A stretch of 64,000 nucleotides of DNA from Verrucomicrobiota bacterium (GCA_016713365.1 JADJPG010000035.1:1-64000), one strand, 5' to 3'. Shown: positions 26,139-33,954, counted from the stretch's first letter. Numbers and translations are program-made. The notes: a model not told the origin generated them from the sequence alone.

Positions 26139-27146
26139 ATGATCGCTGCGACTTCGAACTCCTCAACGCTCGATTCCGCGATGCCGGCTCTGGACCGCGC
26201 GCTGGATCCGACTGTTGCTGGACCCGCGCTGAAGCGGGCGTTGGGCGAGTCGAAGTCGCGATGGGCAGGATCGGTGCTCAATCATATTCGGCTGCTCCGC
26301 CACAAGCCGGGTCGCCGCGCACTGGTGGAGTATGAGCTGTCGATGGATGGCTCGAGCGGAGCGGAGACGCTGACGTTGCTGGGCAAGATTCGCGCGAAAG
26401 GTTTGGACCGCAAGACGCCGGGTTTAATGGCGGAGCTGGCGCGGAATGGATTTGCTGGTGACAGCGCAGATGGCATTTCCGTTCCGGAAGTGATGGGTGA
26501 AATCCCCGAGCTCCAGATGTGGCTGCAACGGAAAGTTCCCGGCGTTCCACTGACCAACTGGCTGGCGGGTGCCGACGGGCTAAACATGGCCTGGCGAGTC
26601 GCGGAGGCCGCGCACAAGATCCATCGCGCCAACGTGCCGGCGCCAAGGCGTCACACCGTGGACGATGAGTTGCGAATCTTGCAGGAGCGGCTGGAGCTGC
26701 TCACGGGCCAGCGCCCGGAATGGCGCGCGCGAATGGAGTCGGTGCTCGCGCGGTGTTGGAAACAATGCGAACCGCTGCGCACACGACCGACCTGCGCCGT
26801 GCATCGTGATTTTTATCCAGCGCAAGTTCTCGCGGACGGTGCACGGCTTTGGATCCTCGACTTCGATCTCTACTGCGAAAGCGATCCGGCGCTGGACATC
26901 GGGAACTTCCTCGGCCACATCACGGAGCAATCGCTGCGCGAGACTGGCACATCGGACGCGCTGAAGCAGGTGGAGGAGACGCTGATGGAGCATTACCTGA
27001 GTCAGGCCCGAAGCTTTTCGCACTATGCGGTGGCGACGTATCACACGCTCACGCTGGTGCGCCACATCTCCATCAGCACGCAGTTCCCCGAGCGACAGCA
27101 CACGACGGAGCCGTTGCTGGAACTGTGTGAAGCGCGGCTGGGCTGA
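26139..27146 (+). CDS. Second APH-fold phosphotransferase
   Basis: 335 residues. The second kinase-fold protein in the block, only distantly similar to the first. Catalytic loop AVHRDFYPAQVLADG (H-x-D-x4-Q, so Gln replaces the usual Asn, about 220-230) and metal site LWILDFDLYCESDPALDIGNF. The N-terminal lobe has RRALVEYEL and LLGKIRAKG as likely strand and Lys positions. It starts directly after the third GT4 stop. Gene order kinase-GT4-kinase suggests two phosphorylation steps or two substrates. It ends the co-directional block; the next gene converges from the other strand. Confidence 0.76.
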   Translation: MIAATSNSSTLDSAMPALDRALDPTVAGPALKRALGESKSRWAGSVLNHIRLLRHKPGRRALVEYELSMDGSSGAETLTLLGKIRAKGLDRKTPGLMAELARNGFAGDSADGISVPEVMGEIPELQMWLQRKVPGVPLTNWLAGADGLNMAWRVAEAAHKIHRANVPAPRRHTVDDELRILQERLELLTGQRPEWRARMESVLARCWKQCEPLRTRPTCAVHRDFYPAQVLADGARLWILDFDLYCESDPALDIGNFLGHITEQSLRETGTSDALKQVEETLMEHYLSQARSFSHYAVATYHTLTLVRHISISTQFPERQHTTEPLLELCEARLG

Positions 27147-27172
27147 CTGCGGCAGCAAGCGCGGTCGCTGAG

Positions 27173-28870
27173 TTACTTCTTCTTCCATCCCGGCCCGCGC
27201 ACGAAGCGGCCCGGCTTTGCGCCGGTGTGCTCGCCGTCCTTCAATACCTGCACGCCGTTCACGAAAACGTGCGTGACGCCGGTGGCGTATTGGTGCGGTT
27301 GCTCGAAGGTGGCGTGGTCCTGAATCTTCTTGGGATCGAACACGACGACGTCCGCGAAGTAGCCGGGCTGAAGCTTCCCGCGCCGATCGAGCTTCAACGT
27401 CTCGGCGGGGAAGGACGTGAGACGACGGATGGCTTCCTGCATCGAGAGGATCTTTTCGTCGCGCACATACTTGCCGAGCACGCGGGCGAACGTGCCGTAG
27501 GCGCGCGGATGTGGATTGGCCTTGAGGAACGGGCCTTCCGGCGCCATCGACGGCGCATCGGAGTCGAAGCTCACCCACGGCAGGCGGAGCTGTTTGCGGA
27601 TGTTCTCCTCGGACATCATGAAGTAAACGGTCGTCACGCGGCTGCCATCTTCGATCACAAGGTCCATCGCGGTTTCCTCCGGCGACTTGCCGCGCAGTTT
27701 TGCGACCTCGGCGAGTGTCTTGCCAGTCAGCGGCTTGAGCTTCGGGTTCTTGAACCCGACGAGCAGCACGCGCTCCGGTGAACCGGCGGCGAGGTAGAGG
27801 CTTTCCCACTGGTCGGTCGGTGTGACCATCTCACGCTTCACGCGCTCGCGAATTGCCGGGTCTTGCAGGCGCTTGATCCACGCTTGATTGCCGCCCTCCT
27901 GAACCCACGGCGGCATCGCGGCGTCGAGACCGGTCGCGCCCGCGGTGTAAGGATACATGTCGGCGGTGATACGCTGGCCGCTGGCGCGCGCGGCTTCGAT
28001 CTTCGCGATGACGGCGTCGAGCTTGTGCCAGTTGTTCGAGCCGGCGGCTTTGAGGTGATAAATCTGCGCGGCGACATTCGCTTCGCGGGCGATGGTGAGG
28101 AACTCATCGAGCGCTTCGAGGAACTGGTTTCCCTCGCTGCGCAGGTGCGAGATGTAGATGCCGCCGTGTTTCCCGGCTGCGCGGGCGAGCGCGATGAGTT
28201 CATCGGTCTTCGCATAGAAGCCGGGGGCGTAAATCAGCGCGGAGCTGACACCGACCGCGCCTTCCTCCATCGCCTGCTCGACGAGCTTGGTCATGCGCTG
28301 AAGTTCGTCCGGCGTCGGCGCGCGATCGGCGTAACCGAGTTCATGGACGCGCACGGTGGTTCCGCCGATGAACGACGCGACGTTGCACGACACGCCGCGC
28401 TTTTCGAGATGCTCCAGATAACCGCCGAGCGTGGTCCACTTCACGTCGTAGCGGATGTCGCCTTGTTGCGCGACGAAGTCCTTCTTCATTTGCGCGTTGA
28501 GCGGCCCCATCGACTCGGCTTCACCCATGACTTCGAGCGTGACGCCCTGGCGGATGTCGCTCTGCGAACGGCCATCGTGCAGGAGCGATTCGGTGGCCCA
28601 GCTGAGCATGTTGATGAAGCCCGGCGCGACGGCGAGTCCAGCGACGTCGATTTCGCGTTTGCCACGTGCGTCGCCGAGATTGCCGACGGCTTCAATGCGG
28701 TCGCCGCGCAGAGCGACATCGCCGGTGAAGGGTGTTCCACCGCTGCCATCGTAGATCGTGCCGTGGCGAAGAATGAGGTCGTAGGTCATGGGCTTGGGCG
28801 AAGAAGTCGGGGTGTGGCACCCGGCCAAGAAGGCGAGCAAACAGGCCAGGAGATGCAGGTAACAGCGCAC
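27173..28870 (-). CDS. D-aminoacylase-family amidohydrolase lipoprotein lacking HxH site
   Basis: 565 residues. Lipoprotein signal with lipobox LAGC, then an N-acyl-D-amino-acid deacylase-type amidohydrolase (YDLILRHGTIYDGSGG at the start, a TIM-barrel core, and C-terminal KLQPGYFADVVVFDP). The normal first metal motif after APGF-I (Asp-x-His-x-His) reads INMLSWATESLL, without either His, and the usual metal Cys (GNCG) is replaced in EVMGEAESMG. Later ligand positions remain: YISHLRSEG, IYHLKAAGSNNW and the catalytic-type Asp in FDSDAPSMAP. A subfamily with the INMLSWA form exists as far as I recall, so this is likely a conserved variant rather than damage. It should act in the periplasm on N-acyl amino acids or peptides. 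Confidence 0.8.
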   Translation of the reverse strand: MRCYLHLLACLLAFLAGCHTPTSSPKPMTYDLILRHGTIYDGSGGTPFTGDVALRGDRIEAVGNLGDARGKREIDVAGLAVAPGFINMLSWATESLLHDGRSQSDIRQGVTLEVMGEAESMGPLNAQMKKDFVAQQGDIRYDVKWTTLGGYLEHLEKRGVSCNVASFIGGTTVRVHELGYADRAPTPDELQRMTKLVEQAMEEGAVGVSSALIYAPGFYAKTDELIALARAAGKHGGIYISHLRSEGNQFLEALDEFLTIAREANVAAQIYHLKAAGSNNWHKLDAVIAKIEAARASGQRITADMYPYTAGATGLDAAMPPWVQEGGNQAWIKRLQDPAIRERVKREMVTPTDQWESLYLAAGSPERVLLVGFKNPKLKPLTGKTLAEVAKLRGKSPEETAMDLVIEDGSRVTTVYFMMSEENIRKQLRLPWVSFDSDAPSMAPEGPFLKANPHPRAYGTFARVLGKYVRDEKILSMQEAIRRLTSFPAETLKLDRRGKLQPGYFADVVVFDPKKIQDHATFEQPHQYATGVTHVFVNGVQVLKDGEHTGAKPGRFVRGPGWKKK

Positions 28871-28930
28871 GGTTTGATTTGTGCCGGCGCCCGTCAGCGT
28901 GCAAGGGAATTCCGGCAGGACTTCGAACGC

Positions 28931-29833
28931 TCAGTGGCGTTCGTGGGATCGCGGCGATGTGATGCGGGAAACTGCCGGACGGGTGGCGGGCTTCGGGCGA
29001 AGCGGAAACGCCGGGAGCAATTTGATGGCGTTGCGCCAAGTGGCGAAGCTCGCGCCAAGGACGGCAATCAACATCACTGCGAGGATCGATGCTTCGTGGT
29101 CTTGGTGGGAGTTGGAGATGCTGAGAATCCCGACCAGGTAACCGAGCAGCCCGGCGCCGCTGCTGCCGAGGCGGACACGGGTCGGAGGGAGGTTATAGAC
29201 GAGAAATCCTACCAACGCTCCCGCCATGCCTATGGCGCAGAGGCCGGCGAATGAATTGCCGGTGGCGCAGCGAGCCAGGAGGCCCATCGCCAGCAGACCG
29301 AGGCAACCTGCCAGCCAGTTGACCGAATTAATACGTTGAAACAAGGCAATCACCAGGACGAGCCAGCCCAGAGTGGCGATACCGGACCAGTGCTCCAAGT
29401 GAACGCCCAAGGACGCAAGCGGAGTGTGGATGGATTCAAGCTGGATGCCTTGAAAACAGGCCACGGCGGCCACGAGCGATTGCAGAACAAGCCGGCGGCG
29501 CGGACCGAGCGGGCTAAAGTCGTCCATCAGTCCAATCGCAAAGATGGCCAGTCCGGTGACGAGGATCGTCCAGTTTTGACGGGGGTTTGAAGTGGCATCC
29601 GGGAATGCGATGCAGGCGAGAGCGGATACGGCCACGAAAGATGCAGCCAAGGGCAGGGCGCCCCACTTGGAAACGTATGGCCGAGAGTGTTCGGGGGAAG
29701 TAACGCCTGCGTTCCGGCGCTGAAGGTCCGAAAGCAGTGCGACCTTCCACCCCGAGAGGAGCAGCAGGGGTAGGGTCAACAGAGTGACCAGACAGCCTAA
29801 AATCAGGCAAAATAGCATTGGCTCAATGTTCAT
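28931..29833 (-). CDS. MraY/WecA-family membrane protein with lost catalytic Asp residues
   Basis: 300 residues and about nine hydrophobic spans. It is recognised as polyprenyl-phosphate sugar-1-P transferase by AIGLMDDFSPLGPRRR (the DD motif and following basic patch), RINSVNWLAGCLGLLAMG (aligned to N-x-x-D-G-x-D-G-L) and YNLPPTRVRLGSSGAGLLGY (aligned to L-G-D-x-G). The second motif lacks both Asp (Ala and Leu instead) and the third has Ser for Asp. The C-terminal His motif of WecA is also missing. This suggests a catalytically dead or re-purposed paralogue. Start ATG 29833 gives MNIEPML; an upstream start adds eight residues. Divergent from the rpsP operon. Confidence 0.72.
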   Translation of the reverse strand: MNIEPMLFCLILGCLVTLLTLPLLLLSGWKVALLSDLQRRNAGVTSPEHSRPYVSKWGALPLAASFVAVSALACIAFPDATSNPRQNWTILVTGLAIFAIGLMDDFSPLGPRRRLVLQSLVAAVACFQGIQLESIHTPLASLGVHLEHWSGIATLGWLVLVIALFQRINSVNWLAGCLGLLAMGLLARCATGNSFAGLCAIGMAGALVGFLVYNLPPTRVRLGSSGAGLLGYLVGILSISNSHQDHEASILAVMLIAVLGASFATWRNAIKLLPAFPLRPKPATRPAVSRITSPRSHERH

Positions 29834-30107
29834 GCGTGCCGACGGCTGTCCTGCCAAGGAACTATAAACGCCAGTCGGACACTCCCTGTCTTTTCTCGCG
29901 TGAGCCGACGATGAACTTGCGGGATGGGGGAGTCAATTTCGAATCCCTGCGCCCGGATGAATTCCAGCTCATCAAAAACCCGAAAACAGGACTTGCCAAT
30001 GCCCCCCTCGCTGCATACGCTCGCCACTCTTTTTCGAGACACGCCGTGTGAACGGCGGGCGGCAACAAATATCGCGGTTGGCCGCCATCGCGATAACGAA
30101 ACGATTT
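29834..30107 (+). other. Intergenic region between the MraY-like gene and rpsP
   Basis: About 270 bases. It contains the promoter listed next. Apparent short open frames here have no family resemblance. No RNA gene was confirmed. Confidence 0.45.
29993..30021 (+). promoter_or_regulatory. Candidate promoter of the rpsP-khpA-trmD-rplS operon
   Basis: TTGCCA at 29993-29998, a 17-base spacer, and TACGCT at 30016-30021. The expected start is near 30028, leaving an 80-base leader. Four of six matches at each hexamer, well spaced, in the only gap upstream of rpsP. Confidence 0.42.
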
Positions 30108-30362
30108 ATGTCAGTTAAAATTCGCATGAAGCGCATCGGCGCGAAGAACACCCCGGTGTTCCGCATCGTCGTGGCCGACAGCCGCAGTCCCCGCGACGGC
30201 AAGTGCATCGAAGAAATCGGCACTTACCAACCGCTCAAGAAGGGCGACAACTACACGCTGAACCTTGATCGCGCCGACTACTGGGTGAGCAAGGGCGCGC
30301 AGCCGAGCGATACCGTGGCCAGCTTCCTTCGCAAGGCGAAGAAAGCCGCTGCTGTGGCCTGA
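30108..30362 (+). CDS. rpsP: 30S ribosomal protein bS16
   Basis: 84 residues. MSVKIRMKRIGAKNTPVFRI and VVADSRSPRDGKCIEEIGTY are hallmark bS16 sequences, followed by DRADYWVSKGAQPSDTV. It binds 16S rRNA during early 30S assembly. First gene of a four-gene operon. The start is fixed by alignment to the family; the ribosome site is weak. Confidence 0.96.
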   Translation: MSVKIRMKRIGAKNTPVFRIVVADSRSPRDGKCIEEIGTYQPLKKGDNYTLNLDRADYWVSKGAQPSDTVASFLRKAKKAAAVA

Positions 30363-30381
30363 TTTCGCAGCCAGGCCCGCC

Positions 30382-30642
30382 ATGCAAGCGTTTCTGGAAT
30401 TCGTCGTCAAAGGCCTGGTCCAGAAGCCTGAAGAAATCACCGTCACGCCAGTCGAGAAGAACGGCATGACGGTTTACGAGTTGCGGATGAACCCATCGGA
30501 CGTGGGCCGCATCATCGGGCGCGAGGGAGTGACGATTAATGCGATTCGTTCCCTCCTTACCGCCGGCAGCGCGAAGAAAGGCATCCGCTGCTCCCTCGAT
30601 ATCGTCGAGGAAAACAACGTCCGCCGCGGTGAGCGTCGGTGA
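30382..30642 (+). CDS. khpA: KH-domain RNA-binding protein KhpA
   Basis: 86 residues with one KH domain. The RNA-binding loop is GRIIGREG (G-x-x-G) in NPSDVGRIIGREGVTINAIR. KhpA-type proteins bind RNA, often with KhpB, and affect ribosome and cell-shape functions. Placed between rpsP and trmD, which is common; the rimM gene that often sits here is absent from this operon. Confidence 0.9.
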   Translation: MQAFLEFVVKGLVQKPEEITVTPVEKNGMTVYELRMNPSDVGRIIGREGVTINAIRSLLTAGSAKKGIRCSLDIVEENNVRRGERR

Positions 30643-30705
30643 CGTCGCCGGAGGTTCCGGCGTAGGCCGGTGGCCGGTGGAAGCAAGCTGAAGCCGACTC
30701 CAGCG

Positions 30706-31407
30706 ATGAAAATCGATGTGCTCACCTTGTTCCCGGAGATGTTTTCCGGCCCGATGGATGTCAGCATCGTCGGGCGCGCCCGGAAAGCCGGGTTGCTGGA
30801 TTTGCGGTTGCAGAACCTGCGTCAATGGACGCACGACCGGCACAAAACGGTGGATGACAAACCGTTTGGTGGCGGCGCGGGAATGGTCCTGAAACCGGAA
30901 CCGATCTTTGAAGCAGTGGAAAGTCTGGCGGATGAAATGACGCACGTCATCCTGACCGCGCCCGCCGGACGGCCCTTCACTCAGGCCATCGCCCGTGAGC
31001 TGTCGCAGAAAGAGCATCTGCTCTTCATCTGTCCCAGCTACGAAGGTGTGGATGACCGGGTGTGCGAGGCGCTGGTGGATGATGAGTTGTCCATCGGCGA
31101 TTACGTGCTGACCAACGGCGGATTGCCTGCCATGGTCATCATTGATGCGATTACGCGGCTGTTGCCTGGCGCATTGGGTGACGATGAAAGCTCGCAAGAC
31201 GAGTCCTTCAGCCACGGCTTGCTGGAGTATCCGCACTACACGCGGCCAGCGGAGTATCGGGGCATGAAAGTTCCCGATGTGCTGCTCTCCGGGCATCACG
31301 CGGAGATTGAAAAGTGGCGCGCGGAACAGTCGAAGCGCCGAACGGCGGAACGCCGGCCAGATTTATTAAACCGCGGTGGCGGAGAGAACGCCCCGCAAAC
31401 GACATAG
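30706..31407 (+). CDS. trmD: tRNA (guanine-37-N1)-methyltransferase
   Basis: 233 residues; knotted SPOUT methyltransferase. MKIDVLTLFPEMFSGPMDVS, KTVDDKPFGGGAGMV, SIGDYVLTNGGLPAM and SGHHAEIEKWR are all in place. The usual CGRYEG-[IV]-D motif reads CPSYEGVDDR, with Pro-Ser for Gly-Arg, which is unusual at a conserved position near the S-adenosylmethionine site. It methylates G37 of tRNAs to prevent +1 slippage. ATG 30706 starts the family sequence; an upstream start is not supported. The stop is five bases before rplS. Confidence 0.94.
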   Translation: MKIDVLTLFPEMFSGPMDVSIVGRARKAGLLDLRLQNLRQWTHDRHKTVDDKPFGGGAGMVLKPEPIFEAVESLADEMTHVILTAPAGRPFTQAIARELSQKEHLLFICPSYEGVDDRVCEALVDDELSIGDYVLTNGGLPAMVIIDAITRLLPGALGDDESSQDESFSHGLLEYPHYTRPAEYRGMKVPDVLLSGHHAEIEKWRAEQSKRRTAERRPDLLNRGGGENAPQTT

Positions 31408-31412
31408 CATTT

Positions 31413-31829
31413 ATGAACCAGGCATTACTTGATAAGATTGAAGGCGAGCAGTTCCGCAAAGAAGCGGCGAAGTTTAACGTCGGCGACAGCGTCAAGGTCC
31501 ACACCAAGGTCGTGGAAGGCGACAAGGAACGCATCCAGATCTTCGCAGGCGTTGTGATCGGCAAGCGCGGTCGCGGCCTGAATGAAACCTTCACCGTCCG
31601 CCGCATCAGCTACGGCGAAGGCGTTGAGCGCGTTTTCCCGTTCCACTCGCCCCGGGTGGACAAGGTGGAAGTGGAACGCGAGGGCTCTGTCCGCCGCGCG
31701 AAGCTCACCTACCTGCGCAAGCGCATTGGCAAGGGCGCCACGCTGGTGAAGGAAAAGGTTTCCGCTGCCAAGACTGCCAAAGCCGCCGAAGCCACCAAAG
31801 CGGCCAAGGCTGCCGCCGCCGCAAAGTAA
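31413..31829 (+). CDS. rplS: 50S ribosomal protein bL19
   Basis: 138 residues. The core is FNVGDSVKVHTKVVEGDKER, QIFAGVVIGKRGRGLNETFT and VERVFPFHSPRVDKVEVERE, with YLRKRIGKGA near the end of the domain. A 25-residue Lys/Ala tail extends past the normal bL19 length. It sits at the 30S-50S interface. Last gene of the operon; a strong terminator follows. Confidence 0.96.
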   Translation: MNQALLDKIEGEQFRKEAAKFNVGDSVKVHTKVVEGDKERIQIFAGVVIGKRGRGLNETFTVRRISYGEGVERVFPFHSPRVDKVEVEREGSVRRAKLTYLRKRIGKGATLVKEKVSAAKTAKAAEATKAAKAAAAAK

Positions 31830-31857
31830 GCCTCACCGAATTCATTTCATTGCATGC

Positions 31858-31890
31858 AAAGGCAGCCGTTGAGGCTGCCTTTGTTTTTTT
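31858..31890 (+). terminator. Rho-independent terminator of the rpsP-rplS operon
   Basis: Stem AAAGGCAGCC (31858-31867) and GGCTGCCTTT (31873-31882) with loop GTTGA, followed by G and seven T. Well-formed intrinsic terminator, 29 bases after the rplS stop. Confidence 0.9.
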
Positions 31891-31903
31891 CTGAAACCAC
31901 TCT

Positions 31904-32502
31904 TCAAGGACGGGCCATCACTACAATCGGGGAGCCGACGCGAACCTCTCCGGCCTCAATGACCTTCCAATAAGTGCCGCGCAGGTTCAGATGCCGGGTG
32001 GCTTTGGCGTTCACGAAGAAGAGCGCATCCGCGCCAAAACGTTTCTTGAACTTGGAACAGCCGTCGTGCGGCATGGGCGTGACTTCGACCGTGGCATCGC
32101 CAACACGCAGGCGCGAACCCGGCGGGAGATTCGCTGCGGACAAATCCAGCTCCACGAACAGACTGTCGCCGAAGAGCGTGAGCGGCTGCCCATTGGCGAT
32201 GAGTTCCGCTACGTCGCGTTGCATGACGCAAATCTGAGCGTCGATCATCCGCTCCGGGTCACGGCCCCATTTGTCGCCCGGCACGCCTTCTTCCGGAGAA
32301 AGGCGCAGACGCTCCGGCGTTTCGCGCGAGCCATCCTCGGGCCGACGCATGATGAGTGTGAGGCGACCGGAATCTTTGGAGCGGCGGGCAAAGCGCGGAG
32401 CCGGGATTGCAGCGCCGCGAGTGGAAGGTGGCAGGACGGATCGATGTGCTGGCAGGTTCCAAACTCATGGTTTCTTTCCCCATATTGCACCGGACCCTTC
32501 AA
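31904..32502 (-). CDS. MOSC-domain protein (one frameshift in the N-terminal part)
   Basis: The readable C-terminal 148 residues are a MOSC domain (RRPEDGSRETPERLRLSPEE, GDKWGRDPERMIDAQI, MPHDGCSKFKKRFG, GTYWKVIEAGEVRVGSPI) like YiiM/YuaD sulfur-carrier proteins. The ATG at 32350 is in the middle of the domain. The preceding part (HLPLAALQSRLRALPAAPK) is readable one frame over, and joins at 32374-32378, where an A appears to be missing in the run AAAG. The start, possibly 32502, is uncertain. MOSC proteins bind persulfide or molybdenum cofactor sulfur through a conserved Cys; here the Cys in HDGCSKF is present. Confidence 0.72.
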
Positions 32503-32713
32503 GGACGAATTTTTTATGAATTTCTCCCCGACGCAAGATCACCCATCCGTATCCATAACTTTTGCCTTCGATAAGTCGGAAAAAGAACATTGCATCCGTT
32601 GCAGGTTCAAACTCTCGTCTCATCAGTTGCACATGCTCATGCTCGGCTGCGGCACCGGTTTCCCACCGCTTTCTGACTTCATTGCTAAGGGCAGCAGTCC
32701 ACCAGTTCGACAT
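32465..32713 (-). CDS. Hypothetical protein fragment, 82 aa
   Basis: A minus-strand frame with protein-like content (ATDAMFFFRLIEGKSYGYGW, RRGEIHKKFVLEGSG). It may continue upstream in another frame through RPLLLRSLQEAYVELVD (32685-32790), implying one gene of about 130 residues with a frameshift near 32700. The base composition is lower in GC than the surroundings. No family recognised; it overlaps the uncertain start of the MOSC gene, so one of the two limits is wrong. Low confidence. Confidence 0.3.
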   Translation of the reverse strand: MSNWWTAALSNEVRKRWETGAAAEHEHVQLMRREFEPATDAMFFFRLIEGKSYGYGWVILRRGEIHKKFVLEGSGAIWGKKP

Positions 32714-32814
32714 AGGCTTCCTGCAAACTGCGCAGCAATAAAGGTCTCGGAAACCCGCGTGACATTTCTTGATCCAATGATTCCAACGACGTTTCGTAGA
32801 AAGCGAGCCTTAGC

Positions 32815-32907
32815 TCAGGCGCCTTTGAAAACAATGCCCTGGCCGCAGGTCCGGCAACCAGAACATCCTGAGCAGAACTTTCGCACACAGTAGTGCTCGC
32901 GGTTCAT
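32815..32907 (-). CDS. 30-residue Cys-rich mini-protein candidate
   Basis: Starts with ATGA overlapping the stop of the isomerase-like gene (stop at 32904-32906, ATG at 32905-32907) and reads MNREHYCVRKFCSGCSGCRT plus CGQGIVFKGA. Five Cys (CVRKFC-x2-C-x2-C-x2-C) resemble a zinc-ribbon knuckle. Translational coupling to a real gene is the only positive evidence; it could be chance or a fragment of a longer frameshifted protein. Confidence 0.3.
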   Translation of the reverse strand: MNREHYCVRKFCSGCSGCRTCGQGIVFKGA

Positions 32908-33869
32908 AGTCGGTCAGGCTTCAGCTGAACGCCTTCCTCAAGCATCGCCACACTCTTCGCCACGGCCGTGTCGGGCGCTTCCTTACCTTCCATTTCGAGC
33001 GAGATGTAGCCGGTGTAGTTCACTGCGCCGAGAATTTTCGCGATGCGTTTGTAGTCGAGGTCGAGCGTGTACCATTCGCCGCCGCCGTAGTAGGTCTTGG
33101 CCTGCACGAAGACGGTCTTGGGCGCGATCTGTTCCAGCTTGTCGTAGGGGTTTTCGAGGAAGTTGCCGGTGTCCATCAGGCCGCCGAGCCACGGGGAGTT
33201 GATGGAGTTCAGCACGCGGAGCAATCCCGCCGGCGTGCGCGTGAGGCCCCAGTGATTTTCCAGCGCGAGCACCACGCCACATTCGGCGGCCTTGGGCAGG
33301 CATTTCTCGATGCAATCGACGCACCACTTGAAGCCGTCGTCCTCGGTGTGGCCGGGCAGGATGGGTTCCTCGCCGCGCGCTTTCATCAGGTCGTCGAAGG
33401 ACGCGATGGTGTTCCAGCGGCCGGAGTTCAGGCGGATGCACGGCACGCCGAGTTCGTAGGCGATCTCGATGCACTTGAGCGTGTGCTCGATTTGTTTTTG
33501 GCGATATTCGGCGCTGGGATCGACGAAGTCCTGGTGAATGGACAGGCAGATGAGATCAATGCCGTTGGTGAAGGCGTGGCGCTTGAGCTTTTGCAGGTAA
33601 GGCCGGTGCGCGGGCGTGAGCGGTTCCTTCTCCGGGATGTCCATCTGGCGATGGAGAATATCCACGCCCTCGACACCGAGCTGCGCGGCCTTGTCGATCA
33701 CGGTCTCGATGAGCACGCGGTCGGTCTTGAAGTGCCAGTAGGAGTAAGTGGAAACGCCGAGCTTGATGCGTTTCTTTGGCGCGGGTTTCGAGGCTGGCGC
33801 GGCGAGCAGTGCGGGGGCGGAAGCGGCGAGGGCGGCGGTGGTGAGGAAGTTTCGGCGGGTCAGGTTCAT
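32904..33869 (-). CDS. Sugar phosphate isomerase/epimerase-like TIM barrel, Tat-exported
   Basis: 321 residues. N-terminal Tat signal LTRRNFLTTAALAASAPALL, then an AP-endonuclease-2/xylose-isomerase-like barrel: KLGVSTYSYWHFK, VEGVDILHRQMD, GIDLICLSIHQDF, VPCIRLNSGRW, LALENHWGLTRTP (Glu metal ligand), GGLMDTGNF (Asp), and YISLEMEGKEAP (late Glu). These residues form the usual divalent metal site. Such proteins are abundant in Verrucomicrobiota and Planctomycetes sugar metabolism. It would be folded in the cytoplasm and exported via the Tat system found at 12.9 kb. Substrate unknown. Confidence 0.85.
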   Translation of the reverse strand: MNLTRRNFLTTAALAASAPALLAAPASKPAPKKRIKLGVSTYSYWHFKTDRVLIETVIDKAAQLGVEGVDILHRQMDIPEKEPLTPAHRPYLQKLKRHAFTNGIDLICLSIHQDFVDPSAEYRQKQIEHTLKCIEIAYELGVPCIRLNSGRWNTIASFDDLMKARGEEPILPGHTEDDGFKWCVDCIEKCLPKAAECGVVLALENHWGLTRTPAGLLRVLNSINSPWLGGLMDTGNFLENPYDKLEQIAPKTVFVQAKTYYGGGEWYTLDLDYKRIAKILGAVNYTGYISLEMEGKEAPDTAVAKSVAMLEEGVQLKPDRL

Positions 33870-33954
33870 ACTGCCCGGAGCCTATCGTTCGGGGCTCGTG
33901 AGGGAAGAACTTTTCGCGTGGCCACGGCCACGAATTCGCCTCCCGCAAACCGGG

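Noticed and set aside
24124..27146. Aminoglycoside resistance genes
   Set aside because: The kinases share only the fold and catalytic loops. Their position inside a glycosyltransferase/exporter block and lack of close APH resemblance make a biosynthetic role more likely.
27863..29254. Long plus-strand open frame opposite the amidohydrolase and the MraY-like gene
   Set aside because: Antisense shadow of GC-rich genes; no ribosome site and no recognisable domain.
29930..29965. tRNA-like TTCGAATCCC sequence upstream of rpsP
   Set aside because: No acceptor, D or anticodon stems can be formed around it; only the T-loop-like string is present.
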